Under the pieces are notes generated by a model. That model saw nothing but the letters and a program-made list of their open reading frames with translations. It ran no database searches and was not told the origin of the DNA. From Arcobacter_B sp049472135 (GTDB taxonomy: Bacteria > Campylobacterota > Campylobacteria > Campylobacterales > Arcobacteraceae), in contig NZ_JBMOVV010000004.1 in NCBI RefSeq assembly GCF_049472135.1, forward strand, positions 62,001-126,000: 64,000 nucleotides of DNA, read 5' to 3'. The position numbers and the translations under genes were made by a program. Positions 26,098 to 34,510 of the stretch are shown here, one piece after another (position 1 is the stretch's first letter; every line of letters starts with the position of its first letter).

Positions 26098-27564
26098 TTA
26101 TTTTTCAGGTCTATATACTTTGATATTTTGTAATCCCTCAGAATCTCTTAAAAACTGTGCATGTAATTGACTTAAGATTCCTTTATCACAATAGAATAAA
26201 TACTCTTTGTCTTGAGGAAGTTTTCTAAACTCATTTTTTAGTTTGTAAAATGGTATTTTTAATGTTTCAACTTCTGTTTGGATACAATCATCATTTTGTC
26301 TAATATCAATAACTGTGTAATTACCAGATGATAAATCAGAAACAACATCAATATGGCCTATTTCATTTACATTATCATCTATTTCATCAACATTTACTAC
26401 AATCGCATCTTCAACAGCTTTATCTAATACTGCATAATTGAAAGCTTTTGCTTCTTTTTCCATTCTGTCATAAGAACCGTGAGTTACAGGATTTTTAGAA
26501 ATAACACCACAATACTCTGGCATACTTTCTGCAAATCTTGTAGTACCTATTTTTGTAGCTATTTCAATAATCTCTGGCTTATTCATAGTAGAAAGTGGTC
26601 TTAAAACTAATTTATCACAAGCCTGGTCAATTAAAGCAAGGTTTCTTAAAGTTTGACTTGATACTTGTGCAACACTCTCACCTGTTAATAAGGCATCTAT
26701 TTTCATATCATCTGCAATTTTTTGTGCAGCTTTTAACATCAATCTTTTTAGAGTAACTCCCATATATGGTTCACTAGTTGATCTAAAGATTTCTGTAACA
26801 ACATCATCAAAAGGAACAGATGTAAATGTTACTCTATGAGAAGAACCAAACTTATTCCATAAATAATAAGCTACTTGTTTTACTCCAATTTCATGTGCAA
26901 TTCCACCAAGATTAAAGAAAATAAAGTGTGTTTTAATTCCTCTTTTCATAGTTAAGTATGAAGCAACTGTTGAATCAAAGCCACCAGACATTAAAGATAA
27001 AATAGAGTTTTGAGTACCAATAGGAAAACCTGATAAACCTCTATATTTTTTAGTTACAATATTTAATTGCTTATTTACAAGCTCAATATTGATAGTTACC
27101 TCAGCATTTCTTAAATCTACACCTTTAGTCTCATTATGAGCTAGCATATATCCACCAACAGTTTGCTCTATATTTGTAGATTTGAACTCATGAGTTCCAC
27201 TTCTTTTAGCTCTAACTACAAAAGTTTTATCTTTTATTTCATGAGCCATTAATTCATTTACTTTTACTTTTATCTCATCAAGAGTAGTAATATTTTCAAA
27301 TTGTAATACTTCTAAAATCAGTTCAACACCTGGAGTATCTTTTAGCTTTTGTCTTACTTGATCTATTAGTTCATTTGGAGATGTAATTTCCATTTTATCT
27401 GAGAATTTTTTTACAGTGATTTTTTCATCAATGTTTTTAAGTACTGTTTGTAAGTTATTATAAAGCTGTCCAACCATTTGTCTTTTAGCTTTTGTTCCTT
27501 TAACCATAATTTCTGGAAAGAATTTTATTACAAACTTTTGTGTCTTATCTTTCGACATTTCCAT
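26098..27564 (-). CDS. thiI: tRNA 4-thiouridine synthase ThiI with rhodanese domain
   Basis: 488 residues: an N-terminal ferredoxin-like and THUMP region, a PP-loop ATPase domain with SLMSGGFDST, and a C-terminal rhodanese-like domain whose CDKG holds the persulfide cysteine. The second family cysteine is in PEYCGV. ThiI activates U8 of tRNA with ATP and inserts sulfur; with the rhodanese domain it can also pass sulfur to thiamine thiazole synthesis. Length matches E. coli ThiI (482). The first ATG (27564) has AAGGG 10 nt upstream, and a second ATG two codons later is possible. It is a single gene with its own hairpin terminator. Confidence 0.95.
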   Translation of the reverse strand: MEMSKDKTQKFVIKFFPEIMVKGTKAKRQMVGQLYNNLQTVLKNIDEKITVKKFSDKMEITSPNELIDQVRQKLKDTPGVELILEVLQFENITTLDEIKVKVNELMAHEIKDKTFVVRAKRSGTHEFKSTNIEQTVGGYMLAHNETKGVDLRNAEVTINIELVNKQLNIVTKKYRGLSGFPIGTQNSILSLMSGGFDSTVASYLTMKRGIKTHFIFFNLGGIAHEIGVKQVAYYLWNKFGSSHRVTFTSVPFDDVVTEIFRSTSEPYMGVTLKRLMLKAAQKIADDMKIDALLTGESVAQVSSQTLRNLALIDQACDKLVLRPLSTMNKPEIIEIATKIGTTRFAESMPEYCGVISKNPVTHGSYDRMEKEAKAFNYAVLDKAVEDAIVVNVDEIDDNVNEIGHIDVVSDLSSGNYTVIDIRQNDDCIQTEVETLKIPFYKLKNEFRKLPQDKEYLFYCDKGILSQLHAQFLRDSEGLQNIKVYRPEK

Positions 27565-27645
27565 TATTTAAATACCCTTATATTTTTATATAAGCGCAAT
27601 TATAACATAAGAGTTTTAAGTTTAGTGTAGAGAGTAAAAGAATAA

Positions 27646-27684
27646 ATAAGGTAGTAAGAGTATATAAAACACTATCTACCTTAT
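27646..27684 (-). terminator. Possible terminator after the SlyD-like gene
   Basis: ATAAGGTAG (27646-27654) pairs with CTACCTTAT (27676-27684) around an AT-rich loop, then a T-rich stretch follows on the minus strand. The 21-nt loop makes this a moderate call. Confidence 0.45.
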
Positions 27685-27704
27685 AAAATTTTTATATGAA
27701 TAGT

Positions 27705-28124
27705 TTAAACGATTTTTTCAATAAATACTTTAAAGTCTAAATCTTTCCCTGCTAAAGGATGATTATAATCAACAGTTACCTCATCTTTTGTAACATCTGT
27801 AACTGTAGCTTTAAATACTGAACCATCTTGTGCTTCACCTTCTAAAACTAATCCTATTTCTAAATCAATTCCTTCAAATTCAGCAACTGGAACTTTTTCA
27901 TTTAATGTTTCATCATAAGGACCATAAGCATTTTCACTTAAAACAGTCACACTTCTAGTCTCACCCTCATTCATATCAGTTATTAGTTCTTCAAATCCTG
28001 CTAATAGTTGTCCTGAACCAAAAGCAAATGTCATTGGTTTTTCACCCATATTACTTTCTATTAATCTATCATCTACTTTTAATTCAAATGTCATAGTTAC
28101 TAATTGATCTTTTTTAATAGCCAT
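27705..28124 (-). CDS. SlyD-like FKBP peptidyl-prolyl isomerase
   Basis: 139 residues. The FKBP fold with an inserted IF (chaperone) domain is clear: GSGQLLAGFEELITDM, then ENAYGPYDE, then DYNHPLAGKDLDF. These proteins speed cis-trans turns before proline and act as chaperones. The histidine- and cysteine-rich metal-binding tail that gives SlyD its nickel role in E. coli is absent; the chain ends EKIV right after the FKBP domain. So isomerase and chaperone work is expected, but nickel delivery is not supported. AAGGA precedes the ATG. Confidence 0.92.
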   Translation of the reverse strand: MAIKKDQLVTMTFELKVDDRLIESNMGEKPMTFAFGSGQLLAGFEELITDMNEGETRSVTVLSENAYGPYDETLNEKVPVAEFEGIDLEIGLVLEGEAQDGSVFKATVTDVTKDEVTVDYNHPLAGKDLDFKVFIEKIV

Positions 28125-28173
28125 TTGTATTCCTTTTTTAAATTGCCTAACTATATCAAAAAAATCTTTAATG

Positions 28174-29493
28174 CTAATTAGTGAATCTAATAGAGAATTT
28201 ACTCCCTTTATTTAGCTTACTTTGAACTTTTATTGAAGTATTAAATCTATCACATATTCTTTTAACTATAGACAAACCTATGCCTATTCCTTCATTAAAA
28301 TCTGTTCTTGCTTTATCTACTCTGTAAAATCTCTCAAAAATTTTATTTATATCTTCAGAAGCAATACCTATACCTGTATCACTAATTTCAAAGAAAGTAA
28401 AATGTTCATTTTTATTAACTTTTAATGTGATAACTCCATTATTTGTATATTTAATTGCATTTGATAAAAGATTACTTATAACTATAAAAAGATATTTTTC
28501 ATTGAATTTTACTTTTATATCTTCTTGAATATCTAATTTTAATTCTAAACCTTTCTTCTCTAACTTATCTAAACTATTTTCTATACACTCAAATACAACT
28601 CTATCTAAGTAAGAGTCTTCTTCTTTTATACGCTCTTTATCTAATCTTGCTAGCAATAAAAAGTTATTGATTATATTTTGAAGTTTCTTTTGTTCTATAT
28701 CTAGTTTGTCTAAAAGCTTAATAAACTCTTCTTTACTTAAATCTTTATTTTTTGCAAGTTCAATCTCTCCTTGAATGATAGTTAGAGGTGTTTTTAACTC
28801 ATGAGAAGCATCAGAAGAGAACTGTTTTATATTTTCTATACTATTTTCTATATTGTCAAGCATTTCGTTAAATGAGCTTGTTAACTGTTCAAATTCATCT
28901 TTTGTTTTTGTTAACTTTAATCTCTTTGATAAATCTTTTGCATCTCTTAGAGTTTTTACATCATTTAAAATAGTCTTTAAAGGTTTTATAGTTCTATGAA
29001 TGATAAAGTAAATAAAAGCCATAAAGAGTACAAATATAAAACTATTCATTGTAACAATAGTATTTATAATAGCTTCATTTCTATGCTCAATATAATCATC
29101 ATCAATACCTATATAAATAGTATACTCATTTACTTTTTGTTTAGAGACAACAAAGTCTTCAAGCTTTATAAAATTAGAAGTATTAAACTCTATTCTTCTT
29201 AAATCCTCTAAAATCTCTCTTGTTTCATGCTTTGATTCATTTGTAAAAATCAAATTACTATTTTCAAAGATTATAAGAAACTGCTCTTTTAAGTCCAATT
29301 GATTTAAAGTCTCTAAACTTCTGTTTGACAATAATACTTCTTTTGCGATAATTAGGTTTTTTTCAACTTTGTTTGTAGCTTCATTTTCTTGATTTAGTGT
29401 AAAAAAGTGTATTGAAAATATGGATAAAAAGAAGAGTATTAAAAAAAGCGCAATACTAAAAGCAGTAAATAGTTTAAATTTTATAGATTTCAT
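28174..29493 (-). CDS. EnvZ-like membrane sensor histidine kinase
   Basis: 439 residues: TM1 (about 8-28), a periplasmic loop of about 110 residues, TM2 (about 147-167), HAMP, HisKA with ASHELKTPLT (His231) and HATPase_c with NLLSNAIKYT, DTGIG and GIGIGLSIV. Its start overlaps the stop of the OmpR-type regulator by 4 nt, so this is a classic coupled pair. The signal is unknown. A small exported DUF5666-like protein gene lies upstream of the regulator on the same strand and could be a target or a periplasmic partner. Confidence 0.93.
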   Translation of the reverse strand: MKSIKFKLFTAFSIALFLILFFLSIFSIHFFTLNQENEATNKVEKNLIIAKEVLLSNRSLETLNQLDLKEQFLIIFENSNLIFTNESKHETREILEDLRRIEFNTSNFIKLEDFVVSKQKVNEYTIYIGIDDDYIEHRNEAIINTIVTMNSFIFVLFMAFIYFIIHRTIKPLKTILNDVKTLRDAKDLSKRLKLTKTKDEFEQLTSSFNEMLDNIENSIENIKQFSSDASHELKTPLTIIQGEIELAKNKDLSKEEFIKLLDKLDIEQKKLQNIINNFLLLARLDKERIKEEDSYLDRVVFECIENSLDKLEKKGLELKLDIQEDIKVKFNEKYLFIVISNLLSNAIKYTNNGVITLKVNKNEHFTFFEISDTGIGIASEDINKIFERFYRVDKARTDFNEGIGIGLSIVKRICDRFNTSIKVQSKLNKGSKFSIRFTN

Positions 29494-30152
29494 TTAAGGG
29501 TATATCCTATATTTTTTATATTATGTATATATGGTTCATCAAAACTTTTATCAATTTTATTTCTTAGTCTGTAAATATATACCTTTACTAAGTTTGAAGC
29601 ATTTGTGTAGTTCATATCCCATACATGCTCTATTATCATAGAATCACTAACTGTTTTATTCTCATTTCTAACTAATAGTTCTAAAATAGCAAACTCTTTT
29701 GCTGTTAAATCAATCTTTATTTCATCCCTATAAACTAACTTCTTTATAGTATCTAATTGTAAATCTTTATATTTAAGTGTAGCAGTATTTGAAGAGTTTC
29801 TTCTAAGAATTGCTCTGATTCTAGCTTGTAGTTCTTTTAAGACAAAAGGTTTAGTAATATAGTCATCAGCACCACTATCAAGGCCTTTTATAATATCTTC
29901 ACTATCATCTTTTGCTGTAAGCATTAGTATAGATGTATCTATTTTATAGTCTCTTAATTGTTTACATAAATCAAAACCACTCATATATGGAAGCATTACA
30001 TCTAATATCATTAAATCATATTTATTAACAGTAGCTAAATAAAATCCCTCTTTTCCATCTGTTGCTATATCAACAGCATAAGATTCTTGTTCTAATGCCT
30101 TTTTTAAAAACTCATATATACTTGGATTATCTTCAACAAGTAAAATTCTCAT
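29490..30152 (-). CDS. OmpR-family response regulator
   Basis: 220 residues: a receiver (E7/D8, phosphoacceptor D51 in LDVMLP, K-P in TKPF) and a C-terminal winged helix with the recognition region ASNLVKVYIYRLRNK and the final wing NIGYTLK. It is a DNA-binding transcription factor paired with the downstream kinase by a 4-nt overlap. AGAGGAA precedes the ATG. The 118-bp spacer upstream separates it from the small exported protein gene and could hold its own promoter. Confidence 0.95.
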   Translation of the reverse strand: MRILLVEDNPSIYEFLKKALEQESYAVDIATDGKEGFYLATVNKYDLMILDVMLPYMSGFDLCKQLRDYKIDTSILMLTAKDDSEDIIKGLDSGADDYITKPFVLKELQARIRAILRRNSSNTATLKYKDLQLDTIKKLVYRDEIKIDLTAKEFAILELLVRNENKTVSDSMIIEHVWDMNYTNASNLVKVYIYRLRNKIDKSFDEPYIHNIKNIGYTLK

Positions 30153-30270
30153 TTTTCCTCTTTTATTTTAAATATGCATATATTGCCTAAAAATAAATTA
30201 GTTAACAATATATACATATTACTAGCTTTTGTTACTTTTTATATAGTATTAAAGTTTATACATATGACTG

Positions 30271-30606
30271 TTAATCATCTTGTTTTAATGTAATCGCTTT
30301 AATATTTCCATTTGTTCTTTTACCTGAAATCTCTATTTCATCTCCAACTCTAAACTCTTTTTTCTCTTGCTTGATTATAGTATTTTCATCAACCATTACA
30401 GTTTTACCAGAAATAATCCATTTACCATTTAAACCATTTTGAGGTTTTTCCTCCAATCTACCTTCAAAAATAAAATTAACTCCTTGCTCTTTTAAATAAC
30501 TTGAATTTCTTTTATCATCAAAATCATATCTATCACTACTTGCAAATATTGCAAGTGGAACTAAAGTAACTAATCCTAAACCTATTAACATCTTTTTATT
30601 TATCAT
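30271..30606 (-). CDS. Small exported OB-like protein (DUF5666-type)
   Basis: 111 residues: a signal peptide (LIGLGLVTLVPLAIFAS) and a mature domain with NGKWIISGKTVMVDENTII, VGDEIEISG and GNIKAITL. This pattern (a W-x-I-x-G start, then 'vGd.v.v.G', then an A-I end) is that of DUF5666 or bacterial OB-fold proteins found in envelope stress loci. The start is ATG 30606 with AGGA 6 nt before it, not TTG 30612. It lies on the same strand as, and upstream of, the regulator and kinase pair, so it may be in their operon or under their control. Confidence 0.7.
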   Translation of the reverse strand: MINKKMLIGLGLVTLVPLAIFASSDRYDFDDKRNSSYLKEQGVNFIFEGRLEEKPQNGLNGKWIISGKTVMVDENTIIKQEKKEFRVGDEIEISGKRTNGNIKAITLKQDD

Positions 30607-30752
30607 TTTCAATCCTTTTTGTTGTTTTGTTACTGTAATGATATATGAGCTAAATGAACTATAAGTGAAGTAAAAATGAAATTTTATTCATTTTGGTTTT
30701 ATCGTAATTAATCTAATTTTTATAAATGTATTATTGTATACCCCACTTTCTA

Positions 30753-30942
30753 TTTAACATACACCGTATAGGGATACAATCTTTTCATCAAAGTACAGAA
30801 ATCATTACACTTTAATATGAATTTAAAAACATACTTTTTATAAATAACTATATATACCTAGTATTTTTACTATAAGTAATCTTTTGTTAAATTATAAGTA
30901 CTATTTATAATTTAACATTTGTCGTATAGGAATAAAAACTTT
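30753..30942. repeat. Two copies of a 32-nt imperfect direct repeat
   Basis: Copies at 30753-30784 and 30911-30942 match at about 25 of 32 positions by my alignment. Both start TTTAACAT and share CGTATAGG followed by an ATA and A-rich run and CTTT. The second overlaps the TATAAT of the likely modE promoter. They could be binding sites or remnants of a small duplication. Confidence 0.6.
30906..30911 (+). promoter_or_regulatory. Candidate -10 box of the mod operon
   Basis: TATAAT about 100 nt before the modE start codon. The -35 side is AT-rich without a good TTGACA, as is usual in Campylobacterota. This leaves a leader of about 95 nt that includes the palindrome. Confidence 0.4.
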
Positions 30943-30984
30943 CACTATATACTAAGGTATACAACGATAATATTTCAAAAGCGC

Positions 30985-31002
30985 TATATATTTAAATATA
31001 TA
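30985..31002. promoter_or_regulatory. modE box: Candidate ModE operator (perfect palindrome)
   Basis: TATATATTTAAATATATA is a perfect 18-bp palindrome, flanked on the left by GCGC. It ends 9 nt before the modE GTG and touches its AAGGA ribosome site. Known ModE sites are symmetric with TATAT-type half-sites, so autorepression of the whole mod operon by Mo-ModE is a good inference. The AT-rich context means chance cannot be ruled out. Confidence 0.55.
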
Positions 31003-31011
31003 AGGATAAAT

Positions 31012-31794
31012 GTGAATATATCATCAAACTTAACTCTAGAGTTATTTAATCAGCCTTTTTTACTAGAAAAAAGAATAGATTTACTTCTTGCTATAAAAGA
31101 GCATGGTTCTATCTCAAAAGCTGCAAAAGCTGTTCCTATGAGTTATAAAGCTGCATGGGATGCAATAGATAGTATGAATAACCTATCTCATACTCCAATT
31201 GTTTCAAAAGAAACAGGAGGTAAAGGTGGTGGAGGAACTGCTCTTACTTCTTATGGGGAAAGTATCATTAAAACATACTTACTTTTAAAAGATGAGCAAG
31301 AAAGGTTTATGAATAAACTAAATGAGCTTACAGATATAGACACAGGAACATTTAAAACAATAGGAAGATTAGCAATGCAAATAAGTGCTAGAAATCAAAT
31401 CATAGGTAGAGTTGATAAGATTGTATCAAATGAAGTAAATGCAAATATAATCATAGTACCTAAAAGTGGACATGAACTATTTGCTAATATTACTTATGAT
31501 GCCCTACAATCTTTAAACATACAAAAAGATGATGAAGTAATAGCTATTTTTAATTCAAACAATATACTTTTATCTACAAGTGCCGATATAGCAATAAGTG
31601 CTAGAAACCAAATAAAAGGTGTAATCAAAGATATTACTAAAAACTCTACAAATAGTGAAGTTACTATTGATATAAGTGAAAATGAAACTATTACGTCTAT
31701 AGTTACAACAGGGGCTGTTAAAAACTTAAAACTAGAAGTTGGCAAAACTGTTTATGCCTATATAAAATCAAATGATATTATGGTGGGTAAATAA
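31012..31794 (+). CDS. modE: Molybdate-responsive regulator ModE
   Basis: 260 residues, the length of E. coli ModE. The N-terminal winged helix has GSISKAAKAVPMSYKAAW and the GGKGGGGTALT turn typical of ModE. The C-terminal half has two Mop (TOBE) domains, each opening with SARNQI (SARNQIIGRV and SARNQIKGV), which bind molybdate at the dimer interface. Mo-ModE usually represses the transporter genes. The start is GTG 31012, 5 nt after AAGGA; the open frame to 30919 has no ribosome site and is not ModE-like. modA begins one base after its stop. Confidence 0.95.
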   Translation: MNISSNLTLELFNQPFLLEKRIDLLLAIKEHGSISKAAKAVPMSYKAAWDAIDSMNNLSHTPIVSKETGGKGGGGTALTSYGESIIKTYLLLKDEQERFMNKLNELTDIDTGTFKTIGRLAMQISARNQIIGRVDKIVSNEVNANIIIVPKSGHELFANITYDALQSLNIQKDDEVIAIFNSNNILLSTSADIAISARNQIKGVIKDITKNSTNSEVTIDISENETITSIVTTGAVKNLKLEVGKTVYAYIKSNDIMVGK

Positions 31795-32541
31795 ATGAAA
31801 AAGATTTTAACAGCACTTTGTGTTTTATCATATGGTCTGTATGCTCAAACTCTAAATATAGCAGTTGCAGCAAATGTATCTTATGCAATAAAAGAGCTGA
31901 AAAATGAGTTTAATAAAACAAATCCGAATACAAAAGTAAATATTACCCTTGGAAGTAGTGGCAAATTAACTGCACAGATTAAAAACAATGCACCCTATGA
32001 TATTTTTATGTCTGCAAATATGAAATACCCACAAGCTTTATATAATTCTAATTTAGCTTTAAATAAACCTCAAGTTTATGCAATGGGATCATTAAGTCTA
32101 TTTAGTAAAACAGCCCAAGACTTTTCAAAAGGCTTAGATATTCTAAAAAATGATGATATAAAAAACATTGCAATCGCAAATCCAAAAACAGCTCCATATG
32201 GACAAGCATCATTTGAAGCTTTAAAAAATAGCAAGAAGTTAGATGAGATAAAAAAGAAGTTCGTTTATGGTGAGTCAATTTCTCAAACTCTATCTTATAC
32301 TTTCACAGCTGCAAATATAGGTTTTATAGCAAAGTCTATGCTTTATAGTTCTAAAATGTTAAATTATAAAGAGGGAATAAACTTTATACATATAGACAAA
32401 AACTTATACTCACCCATAGAGCAAGGTGTTGTTATTTTGAAAAATAGTAAAAATAAAAATGAAGCTAAATCTTTTTATAAATTTCTTTTTTCAAAAGAAG
32501 CAAAGGCTATTTTAAAAAATTATGGTTACATAGTAAATTAG
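31795..32541 (+). CDS. modA: Molybdate-binding periplasmic protein ModA
   Basis: 248 residues with a signal peptide ending near YGLYA. The ModA pattern is present: NIAVAANVSYAIKEL, the GSSGKLTAQI anion loop, YDIFMSAN and PYGQASFEAL. It captures molybdate (or tungstate) for the ModBC transporter. It follows modE with no gap, and the di-Mop gene starts 10 nt after its stop. Oxyanion preference cannot be read directly, but the ModE and Mop neighbours favour molybdate. Confidence 0.95.
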   Translation: MKKILTALCVLSYGLYAQTLNIAVAANVSYAIKELKNEFNKTNPNTKVNITLGSSGKLTAQIKNNAPYDIFMSANMKYPQALYNSNLALNKPQVYAMGSLSLFSKTAQDFSKGLDILKNDDIKNIAIANPKTAPYGQASFEALKNSKKLDEIKKKFVYGESISQTLSYTFTAANIGFIAKSMLYSSKMLNYKEGINFIHIDKNLYSPIEQGVVILKNSKNKNEAKSFYKFLFSKEAKAILKNYGYIVN

Positions 32542-32551
32542 GATTTTGTAT

Positions 32552-32947
32552 ATGTTAAAAGCAATAGTAAAAAATATACAAATACAAGAAATTATACATC
32601 TTGTAGAATTTGATTTAAATGGTTCAACTTTAAAAATGATAAGTCTTGAACTAAATGAAAAAATAAAAATAGGTACAAAAGTTAGTTTATGTATTAAGTC
32701 TACACACATAACAATCGCAAAAGATTTACAAGGAGAGCTTAGTTGTAGTAATAAAATCAAAGCAAAAGTAAAAACAGTCAACAATGCAAAACTTTTAAGC
32801 TCTGTTATCTTAGAAATAAATGAAGATTTATTAGAAGCGATAATTACTTCTGATTCATCAAAACAAATGAATTTAAAAAATGATGATGAGGTTATAGTTT
32901 TAATAAAAGCTAGTGAAATATCAATTAAGGATATTATAGATGATTGA
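32552..32947 (+). CDS. Di-Mop molybdate-binding protein
   Basis: 131 residues made of two TOBE/Mop-like domains (roughly 1-65 and 66-131), each with a late 'VSLCIKSTHITIA' or 'VIVLIKASEISIK' strand. The 'SARNQ' motif of classic Mop domains is replaced here by less conserved sequence. Such proteins bind molybdate in the cytoplasm. The ATG at 32552 has AGGA 8 nt before it, and the end overlaps modB by 8 nt. A TOBE-domain protein between modA and modB is also known in Campylobacter mod loci. It may buffer molybdate or modulate ModC, which carries only a short C-terminal domain. Confidence 0.85.
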   Translation: MLKAIVKNIQIQEIIHLVEFDLNGSTLKMISLELNEKIKIGTKVSLCIKSTHITIAKDLQGELSCSNKIKAKVKTVNNAKLLSSVILEINEDLLEAIITSDSSKQMNLKNDDEVIVLIKASEISIKDIIDD

Positions 32948-33629
32948 TTTATTAGCAAGAGTTGAATTAACACCCTTTTATATATCTTTTAAACTTGCGT
33001 TAATTACTACTATAATTTTATTTATAATAGCCCTGCCCCTTGCTTGGTGGCTTAGTCAAACAAAATCAAAAGTAAAACCTTATTTAGAAGCAATTACAGC
33101 TTTACCTATAGTTTTACCTCCATCGGTTATTGGTTTTTATATATTATGGGCTTTATCTTCAAACTCGATTATAGGCTCATTTTTTTATGAAACTTTTAGA
33201 ATACAACTTGTATTTAACTTTACAGGTTTAGTAATAGCTAGTTGTTTTTATAGCCTTCCTTTTATGGTACAACCCTTACAAAGTGGTTTTGAGAACTTAA
33301 ATAAGAATATGCTTGAAGCAAGTTATATAAGTGGGAAAAACAAACTTACAACACTTTTTAATGTTGCCCTACCAAATATCAAACCCTCACTTCTAACTGC
33401 TCTTATAGTAACTTTTGCACATACAGTTGGGGAATTTGGTGTTGTTTTAATGATAGGTGGAAGTATTCCAGGTGAAACAAAAGTAGCATCTGTAGCAATT
33501 TATGAGTTTGTAGAGATTTTAGATTATGAAATGGCACATGTTTATAGTGGTATTATGTTAATACTTAGCTTCTTAGTACTTTTAGGAGTATATATTTTTA
33601 ATAATAAACAAAAAAAGAGTTTTATATGA
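32940..33629 (+). CDS. modB: Molybdate ABC transporter permease ModB
   Basis: 229 residues with five or six membrane helices. It carries the EAA-type loop that contacts ModC (EASYISGKNKLTTLFNVALP) and the GEFGVVLMIGGSIPGET motif typical of ModB. It begins inside the last codons of the di-Mop gene (8-nt overlap) and its stop overlaps the modC start (ATGA), so the operon is tightly coupled. Confidence 0.95.
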   Translation: MIDLLARVELTPFYISFKLALITTIILFIIALPLAWWLSQTKSKVKPYLEAITALPIVLPPSVIGFYILWALSSNSIIGSFFYETFRIQLVFNFTGLVIASCFYSLPFMVQPLQSGFENLNKNMLEASYISGKNKLTTLFNVALPNIKPSLLTALIVTFAHTVGEFGVVLMIGGSIPGETKVASVAIYEFVEILDYEMAHVYSGIMLILSFLVLLGVYIFNNKQKKSFI

Positions 33630-34474
33630 TAAAAATAGATATAAACAAAGAACTTCATGGTCAAATAGGAAATATAAACTTAGAAGTAAACTTACATATA
33701 AATGAAGGTGAGTTTATTGCTATTACTGGAAAAAGTGGTAGTGGTAAGACAACTTTACTTAGAGTTTTAGCAGGATTAGAGAGTGCAAATGGAAAAATCT
33801 TAGTAAATGGTAGGCCTTGGCTTGAAGATAAAAAGTCTTTAGCCATTCAAAAAAGAAATATAGGCTTTGTTTTTCAAGACTATGCTCTATTTGAAAACAT
33901 GAACGTACTTCAAAACTTGCTTTATGTAAATAAAGATAAAAACTTAGCTTTTAAACTTTTAGAAATGACTGATTTAAAAAACCTTATAAATAGATACCCA
34001 AATAGTTTAAGTGGTGGACAAAAGCAAAGACTTAGTATTTGTAGAGCTTTAATGAATAGGCCTAAACTTTTACTTTTAGATGAACCCTTATCAGCTTTAG
34101 ACCCAAAAATGAGAAATAGCCTACAAAATGAGATTTTGGCACTTCATAAAGAGTTTAAAACAACAACTATTATGATAAGTCATGAACCAAGGGAGATTTA
34201 TAAACTAAGCAATCGTGTAATACTTCTTGAAGATGGGAAAATTTTAAATGATGGAACACCTAAAGAAGTTCTTCTAAAAACTCAAGGCTCACAAAAGTTC
34301 TCTTTTGAAGGTGAAATACTGGATATTATAAAAATTGATGTGGTAAATATTGCTATTATAAGTATAGGACAACAACTTGTTGAGGTAGTTTTAAGCAATC
34401 AAGAACTAGAAGGTTTAAAGATTGGCTCTAAAATAAATGTAGGAACAAAGGCTTTTGCTCCTGTAATTAAATAG
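33626..34474 (+). CDS. modC: Molybdate ABC transporter ATPase ModC
   Basis: 282 residues. Walker A GKSGSGKTT, signature LSGGQKQR and Walker B LLLLDEPLSALD are intact, with the switch histidine in ISHEP. The C-terminal 60 or so residues are a Mop-like regulatory domain, shorter than the C-terminal domain of E. coli ModC (352 residues). It powers molybdate uptake with ModB and ModA. The stop lies in a hairpin shared with the convergent regulator. Confidence 0.94.
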   Translation: MIKIDINKELHGQIGNINLEVNLHINEGEFIAITGKSGSGKTTLLRVLAGLESANGKILVNGRPWLEDKKSLAIQKRNIGFVFQDYALFENMNVLQNLLYVNKDKNLAFKLLEMTDLKNLINRYPNSLSGGQKQRLSICRALMNRPKLLLLDEPLSALDPKMRNSLQNEILALHKEFKTTTIMISHEPREIYKLSNRVILLEDGKILNDGTPKEVLLKTQGSQKFSFEGEILDIIKIDVVNIAIISIGQQLVEVVLSNQELEGLKIGSKINVGTKAFAPVIK

Positions 34475-34510
34475 TTTACGGTAGAATATTTATTCTATAC
34501 CCTAAACTAT
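34471..34510. terminator. Compound hairpin spanning both convergent stop codons
   Basis: ATAGTTTA (34471-34478) pairs with TAAACTAT (34503-34510), and inside it TAGAATA (34482-34488) pairs with TATTCTA (34491-34497). The structure overlaps the end of modC and the end of the opposing regulator, so it may end both transcripts without a separate spacer. Confidence 0.55.

Larger units (their letters stand above)
30607..31011. other. Divergent spacer before modE: repeats and promoter, no gene
   Basis: Over 400 bases with no convincing coding region; the open frame from 30919 is only an upstream extension of modE. Visible are a perfect 8-bp dyad AAAATGAA / TTCATTTT (30673-30694), two copies of a 32-nt repeat (30753 and 30911), a TATAAT at 30906-30911, and a perfect 18-bp palindrome at 30985-31002. 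The rest is AT-rich. It must drive the exported-protein gene leftward and the mod operon rightward. Confidence 0.7.

Noticed and set aside
30919..31011. N-terminal extension of ModE from a TTG
   Set aside because: The residues are unlike ModE, the region holds the promoter and the palindrome, and GTG 31012 has a proper AAGGA box and gives the usual length.
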